Origin: Bacillota bacterium | GTDB taxonomy: Bacteria; Bacillota; Clostridia; SK-Y3 | Reading direction: 5' to 3' | Assembly (NCBI GenBank): GCA_022360955.1 | Contig: JAKSBV010000137.1 | Coordinates: forward strand, 1 to 41,461 | DNA length: 41,461 bases | In this document: positions 1 to 7,796 of the stretch, piece by piece | Numbering within the stretch: position 1 is the stretch's first letter | Layout of the letters: each line of letters starts with the position of its first letter | Notes under the pieces: generated by a model | Told to the model about the DNA's origin: nothing | Databases searched by the model: none | Seen by the model: the letters and a program-made list of their open reading frames with translations, nothing else | Translations under genes and position numbers: made by a program

Positions 1-43
1 AAAAGAGGTATTATACATATATACGTAAATGCGCCCACAAAAA

Positions 44-77
44 AAGGTGTGATCAACACCACACCTTAAATTTTTTT
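44..77. terminator. Probable bidirectional intrinsic terminator
   Basis: A GC-containing stem (AAGGTGT at 44-50 pairing with ACACCTT at 61-67) is followed by a T-run at 71-77 on the plus strand and by an A-run on its other side. It could therefore end both a plus-strand gene lying left of the window and the minus-strand VanZ-like gene. Seen directly; function inferred. Confidence 0.7.
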
Positions 78-192
78 ATAGATTTTTATAGATATAAAAC
101 GATAGATAACATGTTAATTCTTTATCGAGATTTACATAAATGCTATAGAAAAATCCCGCTAATCTTTCCCCCTGTACCCTGTATCCTAAATC

Positions 193-645
193 TCATCCTT
201 CCTCCCATCTCACCTTTTTCGACATTGCCAAATAAACACGAACGCAGCAAATCCCTATCAAAACACCTAGTGCGTCCAAAAGGACATCCGTGAACCGGGG
301 ACCGCGACCGGGTACAAAGTGCTGGATGGATTCGTCGATACACGCAACAACCGTTCCGACAGTCAACACCACCGCCGCTTTTTGCTTCACCGCACCTATG
401 AACAGGAGTGTAAGCAAAACACCCAATACGGTATATTCCATAACGTGAGCCAATTTTCTGATATGAACATTTTTCAGTTGTATCGGACTTTTATGGGCAA
501 TGACAGTGTTTTGTGCGATTACTTTGTTTACCTGCACACGAATTCTCTGGGACTTTTGCCGCGAGACTTCTGCGGGCTCCAATGAGAAGGAGAATATCGT
601 AATGATCCATATAATTGTAAGTAGTCCAATGATTGTTTTGTTCAT
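193..645 (-). CDS. VanZ-like family membrane protein
   Basis: A 150-residue integral membrane protein of the VanZ-like family. The family hallmark is visible: RKLAHVMEYTVLGVLL in the middle and DESIQHFVPGRGPRFTDVLLDALG near the C-terminal third (family residues E, DE.QQ/H, GR...DVLLD). It has an N-terminal hydrophobic segment, an extracytoplasmic loop and further membrane segments. The start at 645 is preferred over an upstream in-frame ATG at 678, because AAGGAG lies 9 bases upstream of it and the other start has no ribosome site. VanZ itself gives low-level teicoplanin resistance, but most chromosomal homologues have no known role. It lies downstream of phosphoglucomutase on the same strand (86 bp gap) and may be co-transcribed. 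Confidence 0.85.
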   Translation of the reverse strand: MNKTIIGLLTIIWIITIFSFSLEPAEVSRQKSQRIRVQVNKVIAQNTVIAHKSPIQLKNVHIRKLAHVMEYTVLGVLLTLLFIGAVKQKAAVVLTVGTVVACIDESIQHFVPGRGPRFTDVLLDALGVLIGICCVRVYLAMSKKVRWEEG

Positions 646-731
646 AACCTTTTGCTCCTTGTTGTTTTCCTTCGGCATTCGGAAATATTAGGGGGCATTC
701 TTCCCTTTTAAAAAACTGCCCAGCTAGCCTT

Positions 732-2465
732 CTATCCCTTCACAATCCCGGTCACAGCTTCTTTAAAGCTTTCCATCTTACTTTCCGCCTCCGCCATGGT
801 ATCGCCTGCTACCGAAAAATAGATTTTAATCTTCGGCTCCGTTCCGGAAGGTCTTACAACAAACCAGGATTGGTCTTCCAGCTCAAAGTACAACACATCG
901 GATGAGGGCAGGTCGATCGTCTCTTCCCTATGGTCAACCAAATCATATCTTTTGCTCACCTTATAATCTCTCAAGGCCGTTACCGTAACACCGTTGATCT
1001 TCTTCGGCGTATCGTTTCTCAACATTTCCATAATGGACTGCATCTTCTCTACACCCGTTTTGCCTTCGAGCACGATCGATTTCAGGCTTTCCAGATATAC
1101 GCCGTATTTTTCGTACAGCTCCTGCATGCCCTCATAAAGTGACATGCCCCTGGACTTATACCATGCGGCCATCTCCGCAATCAGCATGGAGGCGACCACT
1201 GCATCCTTATCTCTCACATAGGTGCCTGCAAGATATCCGTAGCTTTCTTCAAAGCCAAACACATATTGTTTATCATATCCGTTTTCCTCAAAGGCCTTCA
1301 TCTTTTCACCGATAAACTTAAATCCTGTCAGCACGTCCATGATTTCTACACCGTAATTTGCGGCAACTGCCCGGGCCATCTCCGTAGTGACAATAGTTTT
1401 AATAACAACGCCATTGGCAGGCAACGTACCCTTTTCTTTTTTCTGGGACAATATGTACTCGGTGAGCAGTACACCTACCTGGTTCCCTGTCATGGTAACG
1501 TACTGTCCCTCTTTATTTCTGACCACAATACCCACCCGGTCACAGTCGGGATCGGTCGCGATAATCAAATCCACATCTGCTTGCTCCGCTTTTTCAATGG
1601 CAATGGCAAACCCTTCTTTTTCTTCGGGGTTCGGCGATTTTAACGTCGAGAAAGCCGGGTCTGGCTGTTCCTGTTCTTTAATCACAATAACATGTTTCAA
1701 TCCGATCATTTCCAGTATTTTTCTGACCGGTTTGTTCCCGGCACCGTGGAAAGGCGTATAAATCATTTTGAACTCATCGGCAACCTGTGCGACTACCTCC
1801 GGATTAATGCTTTGTTCCTTGACCTTTGCAAGGAATTTGCGATCGATTTCTTCACCGATGATTTCAATAAGGCCCTGCGCCTTTGCTTGTCCTTCATCCA
1901 TCACCTTCACATCTTTAAAAATGTCCAGGCCATTGATTGCTTCCAGCACTGCATCCGCACTTTCCGGCGGCAGCTGCCCGCCGTCTTCCCAATAGGCCTT
2001 GTAGCCGTTATATTGAGCCGGATTGTGACTGGCGGTAATTACAATACCTGCAATCGCTTTCAATTCTCTTACTGCAAAGGATAGTGCTGGCGTAGGACGA
2101 AGCTCATCAAATACATAGGCTTTGATACCGTTCGCTGCCAGTACCTTTGCCGATTCCATCGCAAATTCCGGTGACCTGTATCTTGAGTCATAAGCGATGA
2201 CAACCCCCTTCTTTCGGGCTTCTTCTCCCTGCCTGCATATGTACGCTGCCAGACCCTGCGTGGCCTTTCTGACGGTATATCGATTGATACGGTTGGTGCC
2301 GGCACCGATAATCCCCCGAAGGCCCCCGGTACCAAAGGCCAAATTGGTATAAAATCTTTCTTCTATTTCCTTCCGATCGTTTTCTATCTGCTTTAATTCT
2401 TCTTTTGTCTGCCCATCGACTACATCACTTTCCAGCCAGTATTGATAGCTTTTCATATAGTTCAT
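732..2465 (-). CDS. pgcA: Phosphoglucomutase / phosphomannomutase (alpha-D-phosphohexomutase family)
   Basis: A full-length 577-residue phosphohexomutase that interconverts glucose-6-phosphate and glucose-1-phosphate (or mannose phosphates), feeding cell-envelope and glycogen precursors in the cytoplasm. All four family signatures are present: the phosphoserine loop TASHNP at 144-149 (catalytic Ser146), the Mg-binding DPDCDR at 305-310, the sugar-binding GFEESYGY, and the phosphate-binding RPSGTEPK starting at residue 538. The ATG at 2465 has AGGAGGCG just upstream. Length matches the Bacillus/Clostridium PgcA type (about 575-580). A large copy of the dispersed repeat (2486-2775) begins about 20 bp upstream of the start, so it would lie in the 5' leader. 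Glucose versus mannose preference cannot be told from sequence. Confidence 0.95.
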   Translation of the reverse strand: MNYMKSYQYWLESDVVDGQTKEELKQIENDRKEIEERFYTNLAFGTGGLRGIIGAGTNRINRYTVRKATQGLAAYICRQGEEARKKGVVIAYDSRYRSPEFAMESAKVLAANGIKAYVFDELRPTPALSFAVRELKAIAGIVITASHNPAQYNGYKAYWEDGGQLPPESADAVLEAINGLDIFKDVKVMDEGQAKAQGLIEIIGEEIDRKFLAKVKEQSINPEVVAQVADEFKMIYTPFHGAGNKPVRKILEMIGLKHVIVIKEQEQPDPAFSTLKSPNPEEKEGFAIAIEKAEQADVDLIIATDPDCDRVGIVVRNKEGQYVTMTGNQVGVLLTEYILSQKKEKGTLPANGVVIKTIVTTEMARAVAANYGVEIMDVLTGFKFIGEKMKAFEENGYDKQYVFGFEESYGYLAGTYVRDKDAVVASMLIAEMAAWYKSRGMSLYEGMQELYEKYGVYLESLKSIVLEGKTGVEKMQSIMEMLRNDTPKKINGVTVTALRDYKVSKRYDLVDHREETIDLPSSDVLYFELEDQSWFVVRPSGTEPKIKIYFSVAGDTMAEAESKMESFKEAVTGIVKG

Positions 2466-2485
2466 ATCGACGCCTCCTATTTTTC

Positions 2486-2775
2486 TTTATGGATACCGAA
2501 CTTTAATTTAAAAATCGGCAGTTCGGTAGCTTTATAGACAACGTACACTAGCATTAGAAATATAATCGTGGAAGCAGCCTTATGAACCGGAGATCGGAGG
2601 GCAGAAGTCGGAATATAACCTGAACAGGAACACAAAAGAATCAGCGACAAGGTGTCAAAAACGGTGGACGGTTCATTCTCAACCCTCATCTCTCAGCCCT
2701 CAACTATTTTTCAGCTTCGGAATACCAGTTGCTGCAATACTATTATATTTCAACCTTTGCAGTGCGATATCTATA
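2486..2775 (-). repeat. Large copy (B1) of the dispersed inverted-repeat element
   Basis: This region is non-coding; the 70-codon frame at 2477-2689 is judged spurious. The outer ends resemble the ends of the 100-nt repeat family (GGATACCGAACTTTAA at the left, GTGCGATATCTATAAT at the right). Inside, arms such as GAAATATAATCGT with GGAAGCA (left), and TTGCTG with ATTATATTTCAA (right), are partly complementary. The same left and right blocks recur at 17146-17410. The middle contains TTGAGAATGAAC and a 23-bp stretch shared, inverted, with about 13889-13911. The element ends about 20 bp upstream of the phosphoglucomutase start. Confidence 0.7.
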
Positions 2776-2881
2776 ATATTTAGTATTCTTAAAATTATCA
2801 TACAGTATTTGCCTGAATTTGTCCATATGTGCCCCTGCCAAAATCTATAGGAGACGGCGTAGAAGTGCTTTTGCATTGGAA

Positions 2882-2926
2882 AAGAAAACGCAGCCGGGCA
2901 GATAATACCGACCCCTACGTTTTCTT
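2882..2926 (-). terminator. Possible terminator of the holin-fold gene
   Basis: AAGAAAACG (2882-2890) pairs with CGTTTTCTT (2918-2926) across a 27-nt loop, just downstream of the minus-strand gene ending at 2945. On the minus strand the second arm ends in CTTTT. The long loop makes this only moderately convincing. Confidence 0.45.
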
Positions 2927-2944
2927 CCCGCTATCGTTACCTCA

Positions 2945-3316
2945 TTACATTGCTTTGCCCGGAATAATTGCATCCACAATGCCGAAAATGATGGCTGCAA
3001 TAATCGCTCCAAATAGGCTTACATTGTATCCGGGTACGATGAAATTAATTGCATAGATAATAATGGCCGCCAGTATAAATCCTACTATTCCTCTTCCAAA
3101 AGGAGATGCGTCCACTTTAAATACTCTTGCAAGGCCATAGTCCAGCAATGATAACACCACAGCTGCAACAATCAGTGTCCATATGCTTGCTATGGTAAAT
3201 CCCGGTGTAAAAAAGGCTGTAATTGCCAATATGATTGCAGCAGCAACCAGCCTCCCGACAATCGCACCAAACGCCCCTCTATCTTGGGTACGCTGCGCTT
3301 GATCATTTGTAGCCAT
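2945..3316 (-). CDS. Phage-holin-superfamily-IV (PF04020-type) membrane protein
   Basis: A 123-residue protein with a short hydrophilic N-terminus (MATNDQAQRTQDRG) and four hydrophobic segments at about 15-37, 43-63, 74-95 and 100-120. Segments 2 and 4 end in the LLDYGLARVF and GIVDAIIPG type motifs of the family annotated as mycobacteriophage-type four-helix holin. In Firmicutes, chromosomal members such as YvlD are ordinary membrane proteins, often stress-linked, and are not lysis genes. No prophage genes surround it, so a phage role is unlikely. The ATG at 3316 is preceded by AAAGGAAGAGGG. A full copy of the 100-nt hairpin repeat lies 36 bp upstream of the start. Confidence 0.8.
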   Translation of the reverse strand: MATNDQAQRTQDRGAFGAIVGRLVAAAIILAITAFFTPGFTIASIWTLIVAAVVLSLLDYGLARVFKVDASPFGRGIVGFILAAIIIYAINFIVPGYNVSLFGAIIAAIIFGIVDAIIPGKAM

Positions 3317-3352
3317 TTCCCTCTTCCTTTCTTGCTAAAATTATTTTTGGCC

Positions 3353-3456
3353 TATAGATACTCAACTTTAAAATCGAATTTATATTTGGACAAAAAACGC
3401 AGAACCATCGTTGTTTGATCCAAATGTATTTTTAGATTTAAAGTGCGCTATCTTTA
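3353..3456 (-). repeat. Full-length 100-nt hairpin repeat, copy A1
   Basis: This is one of the best-preserved copies. Read on the minus strand it starts TAAAGATAGCGCACTT, rises through CATTTGGATCAAACAACG, has apical loop ATGGTTCTG, and descends through CGTTTTTTGTCCAAATATAA to TTTTAAAGTTGAGTATCTATA. The two halves pair almost along their whole length. It lies 36 bp upstream of the holin-fold gene, in the same sense orientation as the copies at 34844, 38343 and 23010. Confidence 0.8.
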
Positions 3457-3630
3457 ATGTCATTTATATTGTTCTCTTCGGACTGCAAAGGATTGATTCA
3501 TTAATATTGTGGTTTTTTACATAAAAAACTATGCTTCCAATTTTTCGTATGCCTCTTGCTGCTGGAAATATGTTGCCGTTATAAACGGACGGATAAACGC
3601 AAAAAATAGAAACGTAGATGTTTAACAACT

Positions 3631-3660
3631 AAAAATACCAAACTGCAACCTAAAAATATA
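3631..3660 (+). repeat. Truncated repeat arm (A2) upstream of the thiamine-binding gene
   Basis: The segment AAAAATACCAAACTGCAACC followed by TAAAAATATA matches the 5' arm of the hairpin repeat (compare 34844-34870). The rest of the element is missing, and the ribosome site AAAGGAG of the next gene follows at once. The rest of the 3317-3674 spacer is AT-rich; no other feature is seen apart from copy A1. Confidence 0.5.
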
Positions 3661-3674
3661 AAGGAGCGTTTCAT

Positions 3675-3971
3675 ATGCCTATTTTAGAAATAAGTGTTAT
3701 CCCTGTAGGTACAAACAATGCCAGCATAGGGAATATGGTTTCGGAAGCATGCCAAAAGGTGAAGGACAAAGGACTGGAATATCAGATTACGGCAACCTCT
3801 ACGATTATAGAAGGGGACTTCCCGCAATTAATGGAAATTGCACAGGAAATGCACGCAATACCTTTTAAAACCGGCGCTCAAAGGGTTATCACCAACATGA
3901 CCGTCGACGAACGCCACGATAAACAGGACAGTATGGACGACAAAGTGGAAGAAGTAGTAGACAAAATGTGA
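3675..3971 (+). CDS. MTH1187-family thiamine-binding protein
   Basis: A 98-residue cytoplasmic protein of the MTH1187/YkoF-like family (formerly DUF77), whose members bind thiamine or hydroxymethylpyrimidine with a ferredoxin-like fold. The family pattern is clear: an N-terminal strand (MPILEISVIPVGT), a conserved small-residue turn (NNASIGNMVSEA), a central LEYQITATSTIIEGDF, and the helix with HAIPFKTGAQRVITNMTVDER. The length is normal. AAAGGAG sits 8 bases before the ATG. It stands alone on the plus strand between two minus-strand genes. A truncated repeat arm is directly upstream, so its leader may be shaped by that element. Confidence 0.88.
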   Translation: MPILEISVIPVGTNNASIGNMVSEACQKVKDKGLEYQITATSTIIEGDFPQLMEIAQEMHAIPFKTGAQRVITNMTVDERHDKQDSMDDKVEEVVDKM

Positions 3972-3983
3972 TTTTGTCAGCGT

Positions 3984-4030
3984 ACGGTGTACGGCGTACA
4001 AGATACAGGCACAGAAAAAACGTACACCGT
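3984..4030. repeat. Inverted repeat between convergent genes
   Basis: ACGGTGTACG (3984-3993) is matched by CGTACACCGT (4021-4030) across a 27-nt loop, in the spacer between two convergent genes. The units resemble the CTGTAYCC-type low-complexity DNA seen near 171-188 and 4356-4390. It may be a weak bidirectional terminator, but no proper T-run follows either arm. Confidence 0.45.
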
Positions 4031-4033
4031 CTG

Positions 4034-4246
4034 CTAAAAAAACAGCTTTACCACAGCAAACAAAACGGTGCCTCCGACGATATACGTCCAGCCTGCGTAT
4101 TTGGAAACCGCTGCCTCTTTATGATAGCCTCCACTCTGAATATACGGCGCTACGAAAAAAACGCACACGGCCCCGGCATAAAGGGTCAGCAGCAAAAAAT
4201 AAACGGACACAATCCCTGATATAATTCTAACAGCTTCCTCATACAT
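4034..4246 (-). CDS. Small two-TM membrane protein (possibly CLC_0170-like)
   Basis: A 70-residue protein with two hydrophobic segments: ISGIVSVYFLLLTLYAGAVCVFFVA and, after a short Lys/His-containing loop, AGWTYIVGGTVLFAVVKLF. The start at 4246 is the ATG behind GGGAGGTGAAGGG; an in-frame TTG five codons upstream would overlap that ribosome site. The layout (helix, charged loop, YI.G second helix, Lys near the end) is like the CLC_0170 family of clostridial small membrane proteins, but this assignment is from memory and weak. It lies upstream (in transcription sense downstream) of the ger operon on the same strand, so it may be the last gene of that transcript. Confidence 0.6.
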   Translation of the reverse strand: MYEEAVRIISGIVSVYFLLLTLYAGAVCVFFVAPYIQSGGYHKEAAVSKYAGWTYIVGGTVLFAVVKLFF

Positions 4247-4355
4247 CCCTTCACCTCCCAACGCTTATATTAACGCCATACGAAAACCAAAGTCCTCTAT
4301 CTCCTGACCCTACACTATTGATACACGCAATACCAATCATTACACTATCACCCAC

Positions 4356-4390
4356 ACCTGTACGCTGTATCCTGTACCCTGTACACTAAA
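4356..4390. repeat. Short degenerate tandem repeat (CTGTAYCC-type)
   Basis: Four to five consecutive copies of an approximately 8-bp unit (CTGTACGC, TGTATC, CTGTACC, CTGTACAC) lie just beyond the gerC stop. The same unit appears at 171-188 beyond the VanZ-like stop. Seen directly; its function is unknown. Confidence 0.55.
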
Positions 4391-4411
4391 ATGAATGCCC
4401 CCATTCATTTT
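4388..4411 (-). terminator. Terminator of the ger operon
   Basis: AAAATGAATG (4388-4397) and CATTCATTTT (4402-4411) form a perfect 10-bp stem with a four-base loop. It overlaps the gerC stop codon, and on the minus strand it ends in ATTTTAG. The T-tail is short, so it may be a leaky terminator or an RNA-stabilising hairpin. Confidence 0.55.
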
Positions 4412-5558
4412 AATCCACCAGCCCCACTCTTCTAATATCCACATTCACCTTCACACTCAACCTGGATTTTTTAAAAATCTTTCTCCACTCCGCTTCATGC
4501 TTTTCAAACCAACGACGGTCATAGTTTTTGACCAAAGCACCGAAGTTGAAAAACTCCGCTTCAAACTCTTCCTGGGCCTTTTTCATAATCTCTTCACATT
4601 CTTTTTTGATCTCTTGTTCTATTTTCCTTTCAACCGCGGTTATAAATTCCTCCGACGTGGTATCCGGAAAATCCAAATCCTCCAACTCTGCCACATCACC
4701 TTCTACACGTATAACGGCATCAAAATCGACACTTTCGTCGTGGATCTGCGGTGTGACCCGGGTCTTGCCTTCACTGATCTCAAAAACAATATGCCCCTGT
4801 ATACCGCCGATATCCTCGACAACAATGGTTCCCTGGGATATATCGTCAATAAGCCATTTTGTTTTCCTCACCTCTTCCGGGTCCAGATAGCCGATTAATT
4901 GATCTTTTCTGAATACCCCTGCACCGGTCATTTCTATATCTTTTTTCCCCGGCGCTACTTTTGCCACTATAAAGTCGGTCCCCCTTCTAAGATTTTTGGA
5001 CATTTTCAGCAAATCCACTTCGGAACTGATCCGGTGGACATCCTTTTCATTGAGCATAATAATCTCGGAGAGATAATCGGCCGTACTGTTGGCCGTAAGG
5101 GGAGCGATATCAAACAAATCCTCTGCCTTCCCTTCCGCAATCAGCACATCCATCCTTCTTCTGATATTGATTTCCCTCAAAAAGAAATCGATATACTCAT
5201 ACAGGCCTTCTTCGGCCAGCGCTTCCCCGATAATCAATACCTGGGTATGCTGCAGGTCGGGCACCCTGTTCATTCTGGTCAATATTTGTTTCTCGGCACG
5301 TATGACGCTCGGAGAAGTAGACGTAACATTCCAGACCTTTTCTCCGTCTCCGCCTCCGTTTCCGCCGGCGCCAAACATAGCCGAAGGTAGTGCAAACTGG
5401 TATGTCATCGCAATTTTGCCTTCACTTTCTGCTTTGTCCAATCCGATACCCAGCACAAAGCCCCTGTTCTCGATTTCCACTCTATCCCAGCATCCGGTAA
5501 AAAGAATAAGTACTGTCACCATCGTCACAAGATATGCTTTCTTTCTACGTATCTTCAC
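4410..5558 (-). CDS. gerC: Ger(x)C-family spore germination lipoprotein
   Basis: A 382-residue C subunit of a GerA-type germinant receptor, a lipoprotein on the outer face of the spore inner membrane. The start is GTG at 5558, with AAAGGAGG 8 bases upstream; the longer upstream frame lacks family similarity. The N-terminus is a lipoprotein signal (KIRRKKAYL, a hydrophobic core, then LFTGC with Cys23), followed by the family opening WDRVEIENRGFVLGIGLDKA. The C-terminal half carries the Glu/Lys-rich helix ending in the ALVKNYDRRWFEKHEAEWRK region typical of GerC domain 3. The gene overlaps the preceding gerB by 14 bases, indicating translational coupling. Length is normal. Confidence 0.93.
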   Translation of the reverse strand: MKIRRKKAYLVTMVTVLILFTGCWDRVEIENRGFVLGIGLDKAESEGKIAMTYQFALPSAMFGAGGNGGGDGEKVWNVTSTSPSVIRAEKQILTRMNRVPDLQHTQVLIIGEALAEEGLYEYIDFFLREINIRRRMDVLIAEGKAEDLFDIAPLTANSTADYLSEIIMLNEKDVHRISSEVDLLKMSKNLRRGTDFIVAKVAPGKKDIEMTGAGVFRKDQLIGYLDPEEVRKTKWLIDDISQGTIVVEDIGGIQGHIVFEISEGKTRVTPQIHDESVDFDAVIRVEGDVAELEDLDFPDTTSEEFITAVERKIEQEIKKECEEIMKKAQEEFEAEFFNFGALVKNYDRRWFEKHEAEWRKIFKKSRLSVKVNVDIRRVGLVD

Positions 5559-6651
5559 TTTTGCTTCCTCCTTTTTTGCGGGTGAATGCGACCGCAAGCA
5601 ATAGAACAGGAATAACGGCCACCAAACTGCCACCAAGATAAGATACCCATGTCGTAAATTGATTGACCTGAGCTACCTCCTGAGGCAGAAGAGATATAAC
5701 GTATATAACGGGTACAAATAAATAGGTAAAGGGCCTATAATTCTTCAGCCCGACTAACTTTGTCAGACTAATCGCCCCGAGATAGTAAAATATCACGACC
5801 GTAGTAAAAACAGCCAAAATCCAGAAAATCGCAAAGAACACATCAAACCTTTCCGCAAAAGCGCCGGGAAATGCAATAGTCTTCGCCAGTTCCAGCATCG
5901 GATAGATTTGGTATTTGAGCGAGTCCACCGAAAAAACCCCCACCGACAAAACCACCGCAGCCGTATAGGTCACTAAAGAAATCCCCACCCCGATCAGTCC
6001 GTTCCGCATTATTTTCTGCGGCTCAATCGTGAAAGCGCTCACAAATAACAATAATTCAAAGCCTAAATAGGAAATAACGGTTATCGGTATAATCTTTAGA
6101 ATGTCCGTCACGTTTATCTGTCCTAAAGAATAGAACTCCTTGATATTAAAGTTTTGCAGAGACAGCAGAAGTACTATAAAAATAGAACCGATAATAACAG
6201 GAAAAAAGGCCTCGCATATTCTGGCAATCGGGTTAATTCCGTTCTGCGCCAGATAAGCCGTGACGACCAGCATACTAAGGATGATAATCTCTATGGGCGT
6301 ATTCTCCAGCAAAAATGCTTTGATAGCATCGGCAAAAATCCGATGGACCACCCCCGTAAGGGCCGTAAAATACACCAACCAAAGCGTAATCATAACTTTT
6401 GAAAAGATCGGTCCCAGCAGATTTCTGCCGTATTCCAGTATGACGGCATCGGGAAATTTTCCGGCGAGCATTGCAATAAGGACGGTTAACAGCATACTTA
6501 TGACCCCGCCGACCACGAGCCCTATAACGCCATTCAGCCCTGCGTCCTCCACAACCGTTCTGGGGAGGGTACTGATCGTCACCCCTATAATGGCCGATGC
6601 CACCAGGCTGACCACTTGTACATTGCTCAATAAATCTTTGTTTCTACCCAT
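5545..6651 (-). CDS. gerB: GerB-family spore germination permease, second copy
   Basis: A 368-residue membrane protein of the GerAB/ArcD/ProY branch of the APC superfamily, with about ten hydrophobic segments. It opens with NVQVVSLVASAIIGVTISTLPR, corresponding to the first unwound helix of APC transporters, and contains the family segments PIEIIILSMLVVTAYLAQNGINPIARICEAFFP and FPGAFAERFDVFFAIFWILAVFTT. GerB proteins are the usual determinants of germinant specificity. The ATG at 6651 follows AAAGGAGATGGGAG. It closely resembles the gene just upstream (6684-7793), so the operon encodes two different B subunits. Confidence 0.92.
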   Translation of the reverse strand: MGRNKDLLSNVQVVSLVASAIIGVTISTLPRTVVEDAGLNGVIGLVVGGVISMLLTVLIAMLAGKFPDAVILEYGRNLLGPIFSKVMITLWLVYFTALTGVVHRIFADAIKAFLLENTPIEIIILSMLVVTAYLAQNGINPIARICEAFFPVIIGSIFIVLLLSLQNFNIKEFYSLGQINVTDILKIIPITVISYLGFELLLFVSAFTIEPQKIMRNGLIGVGISLVTYTAAVVLSVGVFSVDSLKYQIYPMLELAKTIAFPGAFAERFDVFFAIFWILAVFTTVVIFYYLGAISLTKLVGLKNYRPFTYLFVPVIYVISLLPQEVAQVNQFTTWVSYLGGSLVAVIPVLLLAVAFTRKKGGSKSEDT

Positions 6652-6683
6652 CGTGAGCTCCCATCTCCTTTGTACCGCTGTCT

Positions 6684-7793
6684 CTACGCCTTTCCAATAT
6701 TTTTTCCCCCTTTACCCCTTAGGATAGCCGCAGCAAAAAGCAAACCGGGAATAACGGCCGCCGCAGCCGTCCCCAGATAGATGATCCATTGCGCCAGCAG
6801 CCTGACCTGATATACATTTTGGGGTAAAAGCGCTATAACATATATACCGGGCAGAAGCAGATAACAAAAGGGTCTGTAGTTCCTCATGCCGATTAATTTC
6901 GTTACGCTGAAAGCCGCCAGATAATAATAGGTCACAATAGAGGTAAAAACAGCTATGGTCCAGAAGATTGCAAAGAAAATATCAAACCTTTCCGCAAAAG
7001 CACCGGGGAAATCAATAGACTTGGCCAGTTCCAGCGTAGGGTATACCTGATATTTCAACGTATCGATGGAGAATACGCCGATACATGCCGTTACCGTAGC
7101 CACGTATATCACAATGGCCGTTACTACACCACCCACACTATATTTGGTCATCTTTTGAGGCTCAAGCATAAAGGCACCTGCAAACAACAGTATTTCAAAC
7201 CCAAAATAGGCTATTTCCGTCACGGGCACCGCTTTGACCACCTTGACGATATTCACCTGCCACACCGGATAGACCTCTTTGATATCAAAGTTTTGTAAAG
7301 ACAATAAAAGCAATAGCAGTATGGAGCCTACCACCACCGGAAAAAAGGCCTCACATATTCTGGCGATCGGATTAATCCCGTTTTGTACCAGGTAAACCAC
7401 CACCGGCAGCATAGCCAATATAAGAATCTCTATCGGCGTATTTTCCAACAAAAATACTTTGGCTGCATCGGCAAATATTCTAAGAATCAATCCTGAAAAA
7501 GTGATAAAATACACTACAAAAACAATATTAACGATTTTAGCCGGAATCGTTCCCAATAAATCTTTACTATAGTCCAGCACTGTCCGATTAGGAAACCTCT
7601 TGGAAAGCATTGACATTACCACCGTGAGCACAACGGCCATCAATCCTGCAATCAGCGTAACCATGATTCCGTTTGCATCGGATGCCTGCACAACATCTCT
7701 AGGGAGTTTCATCAACCCGCTGCCTACGATAATCAATGCCACCAAAGCCGTGACCTGTACCCCGCTGAGCCTGTCACTGTTCTTACCTGCCAT
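6684..7793 (-). CDS. gerB: GerB-family spore germination permease, first copy
   Basis: A 369-residue paralogue of the next gene with the same architecture: N-terminal GVQVTALVALIIVGSGLMKLPRDVV, the nearly identical QNGINPIARICEAFFPVVVGSI block, and FPGAFAERFDIFFAIFWTIAVFTS. The two copies differ most in the first helix (GSGLMKLPRD against GVTISTLPRT) and in the C-terminus, as expected if they bind different ligands. The ATG follows AAAGGAGATGTGAGGA, and the start is 3 bases beyond the gerA stop. Both copies look intact, with no frameshift. Confidence 0.92.
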   Translation of the reverse strand: MAGKNSDRLSGVQVTALVALIIVGSGLMKLPRDVVQASDANGIMVTLIAGLMAVVLTVVMSMLSKRFPNRTVLDYSKDLLGTIPAKIVNIVFVVYFITFSGLILRIFADAAKVFLLENTPIEILILAMLPVVVYLVQNGINPIARICEAFFPVVVGSILLLLLLSLQNFDIKEVYPVWQVNIVKVVKAVPVTEIAYFGFEILLFAGAFMLEPQKMTKYSVGGVVTAIVIYVATVTACIGVFSIDTLKYQVYPTLELAKSIDFPGAFAERFDIFFAIFWTIAVFTSIVTYYYLAAFSVTKLIGMRNYRPFCYLLLPGIYVIALLPQNVYQVRLLAQWIIYLGTAAAAVIPGLLFAAAILRGKGGKNIGKA

Positions 7794-7796
7794 TCC

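Noticed and set aside
2477-2689. A 70-codon open frame upstream of phosphoglucomutase
   Set aside because: It lies wholly within repeat element B1, has no ribosome site, and its sequence follows the repeat rather than any protein family.
2945-3316. Prophage lysis module (holin)
   Set aside because: No endolysin, structural or recombinase gene is near; chromosomal PF04020-type proteins are ordinary membrane proteins.
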